From positions 2,604,001-2,668,000 of the forward strand of contig NC_007651.1 in the NCBI RefSeq assembly GCF_000012365.1: a stretch of 64,000 bases of DNA. The letters are read 5' to 3'. Made by a program: the position numbers and the translations under genes. Positions 37,062 to 45,575 of the stretch are shown here, one piece after another. This DNA comes from Burkholderia thailandensis E264. GTDB lineage: Bacteria > Pseudomonadota > Gammaproteobacteria > Burkholderiales > Burkholderiaceae. Position 1 is the stretch's first letter, and the number at the start of each line of letters is the position of its first letter. The notes under the pieces are model-generated. The model was not told the origin of the DNA. It was given only the letters and a program-made list of their open reading frames with translations, and did no database searches.

Positions 37062-38098
37062 CGCGAATGCGGACACTGCTGCGCCACCCGCTCGTATGGC
37101 CGGCGCTGACGCTCGCGCTGCTGTTCGCGCTCGACGTCGCGCATCGCCCGGGATTCCTGTCGATCAAGCTGCTCGACGGTCATTTGTTCGGCGCGCCGAT
37201 CGACATCCTGAACCGTGCGGCGCCGCTCGTGATCGTGTCGCTCGGGATGACGCTCGTGATCGCGACACGCGGGATCGACATATCGGTCGGCGCGATCGTC
37301 GCGATCGCCGGCGCGGCTGCGGCGATCGTGCTCGACGCGGACCCGTCGCGCATCGGCGCGGCGCTCGCCGCCGCGGCGGGCGTCGGCGTCCTCGCGGGCG
37401 CGTGGAACGGCGCGCTCGTCGCGTTCGTCGGGATGCAGCCGATCATCGCGACGCTGATCCTGATGGTCGCCGGCCGCGGCGTCGCGCAATTGCTGACGGG
37501 CGGCCAGATCATTCCGATCGGCGCGCCCGGCTACCTCGCGCTCGGCGGCGGCTATCTCGCGACGGTGCCGTGCTCGGCATGGATCGCGATCGCGACGATC
37601 GCCGCAACGGCGCTGCTCGTCGATCGCACGGCGCTCGGCCTGTTCATTCGCGCGATCGGCGTGAACCCGGTCGCGACGCGGCTTGTCGGGCTGCGATCCG
37701 GCGCGGTCGTATTCAGCGTCTATCTGTGCTCGGGCGTGATGGCCGCGATCGCCGGGGTCCTCGCGAGCTCGAACGTGCGCAGCGCCGACGGCAACAACGC
37801 GGGCCTGCTGCTCGAGCTCGACGCGATCCTCGCGGTGACGCTCGGCGGCACGTCGCTGCTCGGCGGCCGCTTCAGCCTCGCGGGCACCGTGCTCGGCGCG
37901 CTGATCATCCAGACGCTGACCTACACGACGTATTCGATCGGCGTGCCGCCGGAGGCGACGCTCGTCGTGAAAGCCGCCGTCGTGATCGTCGTGACGCTGA
38001 TCCAGGCGGACGCGGCGCGCGCGCTCGTCGCGCGGTGCGCGTCGCGGCTGACGGCCTTCGCGCGCTCGCGCGCAACCACGGGAGCGACCCCGCGATGA
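37058..38098 (+). CDS. ytfT: Sugar ABC transporter permease 1, YtfT type
   Basis: A 346-residue CUT2 permease with eight to ten helices: VSLGMTLVIATRGIDISVGAIVAIAG, GMQPIIATLILMVAGRG and LLELDAILAVTLGGTSLLGG. It starts inside the ytfR stop and its own stop overlaps yjfF, so the four subunits are translationally linked. YtfT and YjfF form a heterodimeric channel in E. coli. Confidence 0.93.
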   Translation: MTRMRTLLRHPLVWPALTLALLFALDVAHRPGFLSIKLLDGHLFGAPIDILNRAAPLVIVSLGMTLVIATRGIDISVGAIVAIAGAAAAIVLDADPSRIGAALAAAAGVGVLAGAWNGALVAFVGMQPIIATLILMVAGRGVAQLLTGGQIIPIGAPGYLALGGGYLATVPCSAWIAIATIAATALLVDRTALGLFIRAIGVNPVATRLVGLRSGAVVFSVYLCSGVMAAIAGVLASSNVRSADGNNAGLLLELDAILAVTLGGTSLLGGRFSLAGTVLGALIIQTLTYTTYSIGVPPEATLVVKAAVVIVVTLIQADAARALVARCASRLTAFARSRATTGATPR

Positions 38099-39174
38099 AG
38101 AAGCGCCTTGGCCGGCTCGCCGACCCGCGCGCGCTGCCGATTGTCGTGACGATCATGCTGTTCGCCGCGCTGTTCGGATTCGGGTCCGTGAGGTACGCGG
38201 GATTTTTCTCGATGCAGGTGCTGACGGGGCTTCTCGTCGACAATGCGTTCTTGCTGATCGTCGCGATCGGGATGACATTCGTGATCGTGTCGGGCGGCAT
38301 CGACCTATCGGTCGGTTCGGTCGTCGCGCTGACGACGATCTTCTGCGCGGTGGGCGCCGAGCGGCTGCACTGGCCCGCATGGATCATCGTGCCGCTCGTG
38401 CTCGCGTTCGGCGCGCTGTACGGCGCGGCGATGGGCGCACTGATTCATTTCTTCCGGCTGCAGCCGTTCATCGTCACGCTGGCCGGCATGTTTCTCGCGC
38501 GCGGCGCGTGCTTTCTCATCACGACGCAGTCGATCACGATCGACGAGCCGACCTTCAGCGCGATCGCGGCGCTCAGCGTGCCGATCGCCGGCGGCGCGCT
38601 GAGCGCGGGCGCGCTGATCGCGCTCGCGACGCTGGCCGCCGCGATCTACGTCGCGCATTTCACGCGTTTCGGTCGCAACGTCTACGCGGTCGGCGGCAAC
38701 GAGCGCTCGGCGCTGCTGATGGGGCTGCCGGTCGCGCGCACGAAGGTCGGCGTCTATGCGCTGAGCGGTTTCTGCTCCGCGCTCGGCGGCGTCGTGTTCA
38801 CGCTGTACGTGCTGTCGGGCTACGGGCTGCAGGCACAGGGCATGGAGCTCGACGCGATCGCGGCGACCGTGATCGGCGGCACGTTGCTCACGGGCGGCGT
38901 CGGGTACGTGATCGGCTCGGTGTTCGGCGTCGGCATACTCGGCACGATCCAGGTGCTGATCACGTTCGACGGAACGTTGAGCTCGTGGTGGACGCGGATC
39001 GTGATCGGCGCGCTGCTGTGCGTGTTCTGCGTGTTGCAGCGGGTCATCGAGCGGCACGCGGCGCGGCGGCGCACGGGAATGAAGCGGGGCGCGGCGGAGA
39101 CGGGCGGGGCGCGGGCCGTCCCCGATGTTTCAATGCAAGCGTGGAGCGTCGAGGCGACGCGGATACGGCGCTGA
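38095..39174 (+). CDS. yjfF: Sugar ABC transporter permease 2, YjfF type
   Basis: A 359-residue CUT2 permease: NAFLLIVAIGMTFVIVSGGIDLSVGSVVAL, FRLQPFIVTLAGMFLARG, FGRNVYAVGGNERSALLMGL and ELDAIAATVIGGTLLTGGVG. The last 35 residues are Arg/Ala-rich and unlike the family, so the end may have been altered; the stop lies about 105 bp before the left end of the IS nest. It completes the ytfQ-R-T-yjfF transporter. Confidence 0.92.
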   Translation: MKKRLGRLADPRALPIVVTIMLFAALFGFGSVRYAGFFSMQVLTGLLVDNAFLLIVAIGMTFVIVSGGIDLSVGSVVALTTIFCAVGAERLHWPAWIIVPLVLAFGALYGAAMGALIHFFRLQPFIVTLAGMFLARGACFLITTQSITIDEPTFSAIAALSVPIAGGALSAGALIALATLAAAIYVAHFTRFGRNVYAVGGNERSALLMGLPVARTKVGVYALSGFCSALGGVVFTLYVLSGYGLQAQGMELDAIAATVIGGTLLTGGVGYVIGSVFGVGILGTIQVLITFDGTLSSWWTRIVIGALLCVFCVLQRVIERHAARRRTGMKRGAAETGGARAVPDVSMQAWSVEATRIRR

Positions 39175-39320
39175 GACGGAGAGGTGGGTCCGCGCTCGCG
39201 AACGGCAACATCGTTCGTGGCGGACACCGTCGGCGCTCAATTCGGCTGGACACAGTGCCCATTGCCGCGCCGATCTTAGGGCAATGCTGATCAAGCCGTG
39301 TAAACGCGACTGATCGCGAT

Positions 39321-39537
39321 GCCGCCCAGATCCAGACCTGCATCGTGCATCTGATCCGCAATTCGCTGAATCGGGCGAGCTGGAAGGACCGCAAGCCGCT
39401 GGCTGCCGCGATCAAGCCCATCTACCAGGCCGCCTCGGCCGAGGCGGCAGCAGCGGCGCTCGACGCTTTTGCGCAGAGCGAATGGGGTCGCAAATTCCCT
39501 ACCGTCGCGGCCATGTGGCAGCGCCAATGGGAACAGA
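39321..39537 (+). pseudogene. IS256-family transposase fragment (oldest copy), left part
   Basis: It encodes IQTCIVHLIRNSLNRASWKD through FPTVAAMWQRQWEQ, the central part of an IS256-family transposase, in the rightward sense. About ten base differences from the intact copy at 40206-41474 over 216 bases show that it is older. It is cut on the left inside the IS5-like element and on the right by another IS256-family copy; it resumes at 42284. Confidence 0.85.
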
Positions 39538-40147
39538 GGACGTGTCAGGAATTTCGTGTGCTGAGGCCGGTTAAAGGTCTCAGTTGATGGCGGAGGTGAA
39601 TCGCTCGCCGAACAGAATGGCGAACTGATTAACTGCTTGCCGCCAAGTGATAGGCGGCATCTTCCAATCCTTTTCGATGTTGCGCAAGGCCAGATACAGC
39701 AGTTTGCTGTCGGCTTCGTCGCTCGGGAAGTGGCCGCGGTTCTTGACGATCTTGCGCAACTGCATGTGCATGCTCTCGATAGCGTTTGTCGTATATACGA
39801 TTCGACGCACCTCCGGCGGATAGGCAAAGAAGGGAATCACCTGTTCCCATTGGCGCTGCCACATGGCCGCGACGGTAGGGAATTTGCGGCCCCACTCGCT
39901 CTGCGCAAAGGCGTCGAGCGCCGCTGCCGCCGCCTCGGCCGTGGCGGCCTGGTAGATCGGCTTGATCGCGGCAGCCAGCGGCTTGCGATCCTTCCAGCTC
40001 GCCAGATTCAGCGAATTGCGGATCAGATGCACGATGCAGGTCTGGATTTGGGCGGCCGGATAGACCGCCTCGATCGCTTCGGGGAAGCCGCGCAACCCAT
40101 CGACCACCGCGATCAGGATGTCGTGCAAGCCGCGGTTCTTCAGCTCG

Positions 40148-41516
40148 GAGCCTGTCAGATTTTTAGTGTGCTGAGGTCATGAGACGATAACGGAATTAAC
40201 GTCCTATGACCGATGCAACAGTGAGCAAGAAGAGCAAGAATCCGAAGGCACCAAAGCTGTTTCCCGATGAGCTGATCGATCAGTTGCTTGCCCAGGTTCA
40301 GGGCAAGGATGCCGAGTCGATCCTGGGCGAATCGGGGCTGGCCGGCCAGCTCAAGAAGCAACTGGCCGAGCGCATGCTCGCGGCCGAGTTGAGCCACCAT
40401 CCGGCAGCCGAGACCGAGCAAGGCAGGGCCGGTAACCACCGCAACGGCACCAGCGCCAAGACGGTCCTGACGCCCAACGGCGAACTGAAGCTGGATATTC
40501 CGCGCGATCGACAGGCGACGTTTGAGCCGCAGTTGGTTGGCAAGTACCAACGCCGGCTGCCAGGCTTCGACGACCACGTGATCAGCATGTATGCGCGCGG
40601 CATGAGCGTTCGCGAGATTCAGGGCCATCTGCTGGAACTGTACGGGTTGCAGGTGTCGCCCGACCTGATTTCGACGGTCACCGACGAGGTGCTGGCCGAC
40701 GTCGAACAGTGGCAGCAGCGCCCGCTCGAAGCCATGTATCCGATTGTGTACTTCGACGCGCTGCGGCTGAAGATCCGCGACGAAGGCACGGTCAAGAACA
40801 AGGCGGTCTATCTGGCGCTGGGCATCCGCGCCGAGGGCCGCAAGGAAGTACTGGGTTTGTGGATCGAGCAAACCGAAGGCGCCAAGTTCTGGCTGAAGGT
40901 CTTCAACGAGCTGAAGAACCGCGGCTTGCACGACATCCTGATCGCGGTGGTCGATGGGTTGCGCGGCTTCCCCGAAGCGATCGAGGCGGTCTATCCGGCC
41001 GCCCAAATCCAGACCTGCATCGTGCATCTGATCCGCAATTCGCTGAATCTGGCGAGCTGGAAGGATCGCAAGCCGCTGGCTGCCGCGATCAAGCCGATCT
41101 ACCAGGCCGCCACGGCCGAGGCGGCGGCAGCGGCGCTCGACGCCTTTGCGCAGAGCGAGTGGGGCCGCAAATTCCCTACCGTCGCGGCCATGTGGCAGCG
41201 CCAATGGGAACAGGTGATTCCCTTCTTTGCCTATCCGCCGGAGGTGCGTCGAATCGTATATACGACAAACGCTATCGAGAGCATGCACATGCAGTTGCGC
41301 AAGATCGTCAAGAACCGCGGCCACTTCCCGAGCGACGAAGCCGACAGCAAACTGCTGTATCTGGCCTTGCGCAACATCGAAAAGGATTGGAAGATGCCGC
41401 CTATCACTTGGCGGCAAGCAGTTAATCAGTTCGCCATTCTGTTCGGCGAGCGATTCACCTCCGCCATCAACTGAGACCTTTAACCGGCCTCAGCACACGA
41501 AATTCCTGACACGTCC
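40148..41516 (+). mobile_element. Intact IS256-family element (innermost layer), 1369 bp
   Basis: It is flanked by a perfect eight-base target duplication TCAGCTCG (40140-40147 and 41517-41524), as expected for the IS256 family. The imperfect terminal repeats share about 22 of 29 bases (common core GTGTGCTGAGG). It is inserted, in the opposite direction, into an almost identical copy. Confidence 0.95.
40206..41474 (+). CDS. IS256-family (mutator-type) transposase, intact
   Basis: A 422-residue DDE transposase. The N-terminal part (1-100) includes the DNA-binding region with HPAAETEQGRAGNHRNGTSAKTV; the catalytic residues are Asp in IVYFDALRLKI, Asp in VVDGLRGFPEAI and Glu in TTNAIESMHMQLRKI. 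The mutator-family C(2)H-type segment CIVHLIRNSL is present. The start lies 58 bp inside the left end. It is full length and probably active, because the surrounding target duplication is perfect. Confidence 0.95.
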   Translation: MTDATVSKKSKNPKAPKLFPDELIDQLLAQVQGKDAESILGESGLAGQLKKQLAERMLAAELSHHPAAETEQGRAGNHRNGTSAKTVLTPNGELKLDIPRDRQATFEPQLVGKYQRRLPGFDDHVISMYARGMSVREIQGHLLELYGLQVSPDLISTVTDEVLADVEQWQQRPLEAMYPIVYFDALRLKIRDEGTVKNKAVYLALGIRAEGRKEVLGLWIEQTEGAKFWLKVFNELKNRGLHDILIAVVDGLRGFPEAIEAVYPAAQIQTCIVHLIRNSLNLASWKDRKPLAAAIKPIYQAATAEAAAAALDAFAQSEWGRKFPTVAAMWQRQWEQVIPFFAYPPEVRRIVYTTNAIESMHMQLRKIVKNRGHFPSDEADSKLLYLALRNIEKDWKMPPITWRQAVNQFAILFGERFTSAIN

Positions 41517-42283
41517 TCAGCTCGTTGAAGACCTTCAGCCAGAACTTGGCGCCTTCGGTTTGCTCGATCCACAAACCCAGTACTTCCTTGCGGCCCTCGG
41601 CGCGGATGCCCAGCGCCAGATAGACCGCCTTGTTCTTGACCGTGCCTTCGTCGCGGATCTTCAGCCGCAGCGCGTCGAAGTACACAATCGGATACATGGC
41701 CTCGAGCGGGCGCTGCTGCCACTGTTCGACGTCGGCCAGCACCTCGTCGGTGACCGTCGAAATCAGGTCGGGCGACACCTGCAACCCGTACAGTTCCAGC
41801 AGATGGCCCTGAATCTCGCGAACGCTCATGCCGCGCGCATACATGCTGATCACGTGGTCGTCGAAGCCTGGCAGCCGGCGTTGGTACTTGCCAACCAACT
41901 GCGGCTCAAACGTCGCCTGTCGATCGCGCGGAATATCCAGCTTCAGTTCGCCGTTGGGCGTCAGGACCGTCTTGGCGCTGGTGCCGTTGCGGTGGTTACC
42001 GGCCCTGCCTTGCTCGGTCTCGGCTGCCAGATGGTGGCTCAACTCGGCCGCGAGCATGCGCTCGGCCAGTTGCTTCTTGAGCTGGCCGGCCAGCCCCGAT
42101 TCGCCCAGGATCGACTCGGCATCCTTGCCCTGAACCTGGGCAAGCAACTGATCGATCAGCTCATCGGGAAACAGCTTTGGTGCCTTCGGATTCTTGCTCT
42201 TCTTGCTCACTGTTGCATCGGTCATAGGACGTTAGTTCCGTTATCGTCTCATGACCTCAGCACACTAAAAATCTGACAGGCTC

Positions 42284-42341
42284 GGAACAGGTGATTCCCT
42301 TCTTTGCCTATCCGCCCGAGGTGCGTCGAATCGTATATCCA
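42284..42341 (+). pseudogene. IS256-family transposase fragment (oldest copy), right part
   Basis: It continues the broken rightward transposase of 39321-39537 (EQVIPFFAYPPEVRRIVY), then stops abruptly where IS5-like transposase sequence begins. Nothing after that point belongs to the IS256 family. Confidence 0.8.
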
Positions 42342-42903
42342 CGCCGACATGAATCTTCATGCCGAAATACCACTGCTGGCCTTTACGCGTCTGATGCATT
42401 TCAGGGTCCCGCGCTTTCTCCCTGTTCTTCGTCGAAGAAGGCGCGCCGATCAGCGTGGCATCCACAATCGTGCCGCTCTTGAGCTTTGCTCCGCGTGCCT
42501 GCAACACCCGGCCGACCTCTGCGAAGATTCGCTCGCCCAGTTTGTGCTCTTCCAGCAGGTGCCGGAATTTGAGCAGCGTCGTCGCGTCCGGAACGGTTTC
42601 GCTGCCCAGGTCAATGCCCACAAAACGGCGCAGGCTGAGGCTGTCGTACAGCGCCTCTTCACACGCAAGGTCGGCAAGGTTGAACCAGTGCTGCACAAAA
42701 TGAATTCGCAACATGCTCTCCAGCGCGATTGGCGGCCGACCGTTGCCGCGTTTCGGGTAATACGGCTCGACCACCACGCACAGTTCGGCCCACGGCACGA
42801 GCCTGTTCATCTCATCGAGAAAAGCCTCACGTCGCGTAGGTTTGCGCTGTGCTCTGAATCCCGCGCATTGATCGACCGCCATCGCCGGTGTCAGTTGTTT
42901 CAT
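42342..42903 (-). pseudogene. IS5-family transposase, N-terminal fragment
   Basis: It starts MKQLTPAMAVDQCAGFRAQRKPTRRE and keeps the N-terminal DUF772-like domain and the first catalytic Asp region (SGTIVDATLIGAPSSTKN, then QWYFGMKIHVGVD). The rest, about 140 residues with the other catalytic residues, is missing because the frame runs into IS256-family sequence near 42341. It is certainly non-functional on its own. Confidence 0.9.
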
Positions 42904-43017
42904 CGTTTTTGCTTTTACCGTCGCATGTCCACGCTATAACGCATGACAGCCATAAGTGGTGGACTTGATCAGCATTGCCTTAACGGAAATAGCTCACGTT
43001 GACGCCCGGAACAGGCG

Positions 43018-43061
43018 TGAGAAAAAGAAAAGCCCGGCGATCGTTCGCAGCGATCCCGGGC
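43018..43061 (-). terminator. Strong leftward terminator-like hairpin in front of the rep gene
   Basis: On the minus strand, GCCCGG-GATCG pairs with CGATC-(G)-CCGGGC around a CTGCGAA loop with one bulged base, followed by TTTTCTTTTT. It lies 33 bp upstream of the rep start but faces leftward. In a circular element it would end transcription coming from the other side; it could also be a replication-origin hairpin. Confidence 0.6.
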
Positions 43062-43094
43062 CGAGATCAACATCGGATATACGAGGTATCCAAC

Positions 43095-44060
43095 GTGGAT
43101 GCAGCCATTGTAGGACAGGAAGCGCGTTCGTTCCAAAGTCTGCTGAACGAAGCCGGTTCGATGCAGGCGCTGAATCACTCACGCCTTGACGGCGCGTCGG
43201 CGGTCCAGTGCTCGGACTATTCGCCGTTCAGCGATGAATACATCGTGCGCACACAACGTTTCGAAGACGGGCAGCAGGAAGTTGTAGCGTTCAGCGTGGC
43301 CGTGCAGCGCCACTTTCACGAGCTGCGCTTGCGGCCGCGTGGCCTTCGTGGGAAGCGTGTGGCTCTGGAGGGCGAGACGGAAGACGATGTAGCCGCGAAG
43401 TCGGACAAGTCGCTTCGTACGTCGATCGAGCGATCGAAGCGGATGATTCGTAAGCGCTGCAAGGCGATCCGCGCCGATCGTATGTTGACGCTCTCGACAC
43501 GGGCGAACGAGACCCGGATCGAAGTGTGGGCGAAGTGGTGGGATGAGTTCCGGCGACGGCTGAACAAGTTGCAGGATTTCCATTACGTGGCAGTGCTCGA
43601 ACGTCAGCAGCGCGGCGCGTGGCATATCCACGTGGCCGTGAGCGGTCGGCAGAACTGGAAGCTGTTGCGCTCGATCTGGCTCTCGGTGATCAGCAAGGCG
43701 GGTACTGACGGCGCGGTGAATGACAGCACGCGTGGCTTCGGCAAGAACGGCTTTTTTCGGCGGATCGGCGGCAAGGGGCGGGCAATGCGGCATCGGATTG
43801 CGACGTACATCACAAAGTATGTTGGCAAGGATGCGGACGCGTCGACGTTCAATAAGAAGCGATATCGGACGAGCAAGGGCATTGTTGTGCCGGAGACGAC
43901 GACCTATGCGCACTTGGGCTCGGAGGCGGGCGCGATGGATGCGGTTGTGGCTGCGCATCGGTGCGTGCTTGAGAACGGCGCGACGTGCGACGGGGCGCAG
44001 TTCTATTGGAATCAGGGAGTGGGGGTGTTCTGGATGGCGACGGGGAACGTTGAGGGCTGA
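43095..44060 (+). CDS. HUH-type rolling-circle replication initiator
   Basis: A 321-residue protein from a GTG start with a GAGG site; the frame extends further upstream to a TTG at 42999, but that lies next to the IS end. The HUH metal-binding motif is RGAWHIHVAVSG (His177, His179), and a Tyr pair follows in RIATYITKYVGKD (Tyr238, Tyr242), the arrangement of replication initiators of filamentous and microvirus-like phages and small rolling-circle plasmids. It should nick one strand at an origin and ligate the product. Three small genes follow in the same direction. Codon use and GC are lower than the chromosome, pointing to transfer. Confidence 0.8.
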   Translation: MDAAIVGQEARSFQSLLNEAGSMQALNHSRLDGASAVQCSDYSPFSDEYIVRTQRFEDGQQEVVAFSVAVQRHFHELRLRPRGLRGKRVALEGETEDDVAAKSDKSLRTSIERSKRMIRKRCKAIRADRMLTLSTRANETRIEVWAKWWDEFRRRLNKLQDFHYVAVLERQQRGAWHIHVAVSGRQNWKLLRSIWLSVISKAGTDGAVNDSTRGFGKNGFFRRIGGKGRAMRHRIATYITKYVGKDADASTFNKKRYRTSKGIVVPETTTYAHLGSEAGAMDAVVAAHRCVLENGATCDGAQFYWNQGVGVFWMATGNVEG

Positions 44061-44141
44061 CTGAGTGACACGAACTGGCGCGAAGTACTCTCGGCGCCCG
44101 AGAAGGTCTTACAATAGGTCAACCAAAATTAGGGGAAGCAT

Positions 44142-44327
44142 ATGCTTACGGTGACTTTACCCGCCGAGCTGGAAATCGCCATCATGACAGCGGCGCATCG
44201 GTCGGGCCAATCTGTTGATGAATACGCGGCGGCGGTTTTCGCTGACGCCTTGTCGCTCGAACTGGATCGTGCGCGGCTGGATTCGTACATTGCTGGAACG
44301 CCGGGTCGGGCCGAGGGGCTTGAGTGA
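44142..44327 (+). CDS. Small ribbon-helix-helix-like protein
   Basis: A 61-residue protein with an AGGGGAAG ribosome site. The opening MLTVTLPAELEIAIMTAAHRSGQSVDEYAAAVF fits the beta strand plus two helices of CopG/Arc-type DNA-binding proteins, often copy-number repressors or antitoxins. It lies right after rep, a usual place for a copy-control protein. No toxin partner is evident next to it. Confidence 0.6.
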   Translation: MLTVTLPAELEIAIMTAAHRSGQSVDEYAAAVFADALSLELDRARLDSYIAGTPGRAEGLE

Positions 44328-44401
44328 AGGCTGCGTCACTCTGGTGAATCAGCAGGACTTCGTAAAGCTTCGAGCCGCCCTCAAGGCAACGCCCATAATC
44401 A

Positions 44402-44426
44402 GCGTGCCCGGTTTCGCCGGGCACGC
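44402..44426. other. Perfect 10-bp stem hairpin inside the rep element
   Basis: GCGTGCCCGG and CCGGGCACGC pair perfectly around a five-base loop (TTTCG), with no T-run on either side. It may be a replication-origin or packaging hairpin rather than a terminator. It sits between the small RHH gene and the membrane-protein gene. Confidence 0.6.
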
Positions 44427-44447
44427 ATATGGTACGGTCGATGTTAG

Positions 44448-44708
44448 ATGAAAACGTCTCGAATCGTGTTTAACGTGGCGACGACGCTGGCGGTTACGTT
44501 GGCGCTCGCCAAGGTGGCCGGATCGATCCAGTTCGCACCGTGGGCTACAAACGCCTTGGTCCGTTTTGCGGGGTTTTTCGGGGCGTACGGTGACGAGGGC
44601 GTCGAGGATGTTTATCTGGTTTCGTCGTTGCTGGTGTCGCTGATTGTGGCAGTAGCGGTTGTGTGTGGAGCGAATCGACTGTTCCGGCGTCCGAGTCGTG
44701 GGAATTGA
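44448..44708 (+). CDS. Small two-helix membrane protein
   Basis: An 86-residue protein with hydrophobic segments at about 8-28 and 58-77, a short acidic loop (GDEGVEDVY) between them and a basic C-terminus (RLFRRPSRG). It is not recognised. Its position after rep and its size recall the small membrane or coat proteins of filamentous phages, but there is only weak resemblance. The stop lies two bases before the next ATG. Confidence 0.55.
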   Translation: MKTSRIVFNVATTLAVTLALAKVAGSIQFAPWATNALVRFAGFFGAYGDEGVEDVYLVSSLLVSLIVAVAVVCGANRLFRRPSRGN

Positions 44709-44710
44709 AG

Positions 44711-45004
44711 ATGCAGCTTGAATTGCTGGAACGGCCGTATCTGTCGGCGCAAGAGCTGGCCGACGTGGCTCGGGATATCAGGAATCTCTACTGGGTGATC
44801 CGCAATACTCGGCGCGGAATCCATGACGCGAAGCGACGGCGCGTGTATTACAAGATTGCCGAGCATAAAAAACGCCTGCTCATGGCAGGCGTGTCGGAGG
44901 AGATGATTTTGGGCTTGCTACGCTGTTGCCGGACGCATGATTGTCAGGGACAGGGCTGCTTTGATTGCCCGAATCGTCGCAGTCAGTCTACGTGCGATAT
45001 TTGA
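44711..45004 (+). CDS. Small basic protein with Cys-rich tail
   Basis: A 97-residue protein starting MQLELLERPYLSAQEL two bases after the previous stop. The middle is helical and basic (IRNTRRGIHDAKRRRVYYKIAEHKKR); the end carries six Cys (LLRCCRTHDCQGQGCFDCPN, then C near the end), possibly a zinc-binding knuckle. It is likely nucleic-acid binding, but no family is recognised. It is the last gene of the rep element before an ISNCY fragment. Confidence 0.55.
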   Translation: MQLELLERPYLSAQELADVARDIRNLYWVIRNTRRGIHDAKRRRVYYKIAEHKKRLLMAGVSEEMILGLLRCCRTHDCQGQGCFDCPNRRSQSTCDI

Positions 45005-45042
45005 CATAATATCAATTATCAATATTTAACGTTGTAGTAGCT

Positions 45043-45083
45043 TTTAGAAATGTCGTGTTCTAGCTATTTAGAAATGTCGCGTT
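45043..45083. repeat. Direct repeats at an ISNCY-type element end
   Basis: TTTAGAAATGTCGTGTT (45043-45059) and TTTAGAAATGTCGCGTT (45067-45083) repeat with a 24-base period just upstream of the transposase fragment. Such iterated GAAATGTC motifs mark the terminal transposase-binding region of IS1202/ISNCY-type elements. Confidence 0.7.
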
Positions 45084-45131
45084 TAGACCTCGGTAAGCTT
45101 GCCGGCTCGCCGTCAGCTCATGGAGCCGGCG

Positions 45132-45575
45132 ATGCCCCGAACAGCTCTGGTGACATTGAACATGCGAGAACTCGACCGTCTGAAGGTAATCCAGGCCGTA
45201 GCGGATTTGGGTCTGAAGCCTGGCCGCGCGGCCGAACGCCTGGGCCTGACGGTCCGGCAGATCGAGCGGCTGGTGATTCGATACCGGGAGTCTGGCGCGG
45301 TGGGCCTGACCTCGCGCAAGCGTGGCGGTCCTGGCAACCGGCGGCTGGGTGCGGAGTTAGCTCAGCGGGCCCTGACGATCATCCGGGATCGCTACGCCGA
45401 TTTCGGGCCGACACTGGCGTGCGAGAAGCTCCGGGAATGCCACGGCATCCAGCTCGCCAAGGAAACGGTACGGCGGCTGATGACGGAAGCTGGTTTGTGG
45501 ATGCCACGCCGGCAGCGGCCACCGAAGGTCTATCGGCCACGAGCACGGCGCGCCTGCCGCCGCGTTCGTCACCGA
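45132..45575 (+). pseudogene. ISNCY (IS1202-type) transposase, N-terminal fragment
   Basis: About 148 residues remain: MPRTALVTLNMRELDRLKVIQ, then a helix-turn-helix (AAERLGLTVRQIERLVIRYRESG), GNRRLGAELAQRALTIIRDRY and the typical RLMTEAGLWMPRRQRPPKVYRPRARR. In intact relatives the next words are the start of the catalytic DDE core; here the frame continues into unrelated sequence, so the protein is truncated. It is leftover DNA at the right edge of the rep element. Confidence 0.82.

Larger units (their letters stand above)
39580..42225 (-). pseudogene. IS256-family transposase, split by insertion of a second copy
   Basis: The N-terminal part (41525-42225, from MTDATVSKKSKNPKAPK to WLKVFNEL) and the C-terminal part (39580-40147, from ELKNRGLHDILIAVVDG to ERFTSAIN) join exactly into a 422-residue transposase once the inner element and one copy of TCAGCTCG are removed. 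The only difference seen from the intact copy is Leu for Pro in SHHLAAE. Both halves are therefore recent but inactive. Confidence 0.92.
39538..42283 (-). mobile_element. IS256-family element (second layer), leftward, interrupted by an identical element
   Basis: The ends are GGACGTGTCAGGAATTTCG (from 39538) and the complement of GAGCCTGTCAGATTTTTAG (to 42283). Flanks GGAACAGA and GGAACAGG agree at seven of eight bases, an eight-base target duplication inside the older IS256-family fragment. Without the inner copy the element is about 1.37 kb. Confidence 0.9.
39280..42979 (-). mobile_element. IS5-like element forming the outer shell of a nested IS cluster
   Basis: The 16-base GGCAATGCTGATCAAG at 39280-39295 is repeated in exact inverted form at 42964-42979, next to TTAG on the left and TTAA on the right, so TTA/YTAR-type target duplication is plausible. 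Only the N-terminal part of its transposase survives (42342-42903, leftward); the rest has been replaced by IS256-family material. A few codons after 39296 may be the old transposase end. The insertion lies between yjfF and the HUH-type rep gene. Confidence 0.75.

Noticed and set aside
39280..42979. Composite transposon carrying cargo
   Set aside because: Everything between the outer ends is IS sequence; no passenger gene is present.
44215..44451. A 78-residue frame overlapping the small RHH gene
   Set aside because: It lies in another frame of a better-supported gene and runs through the hairpin.
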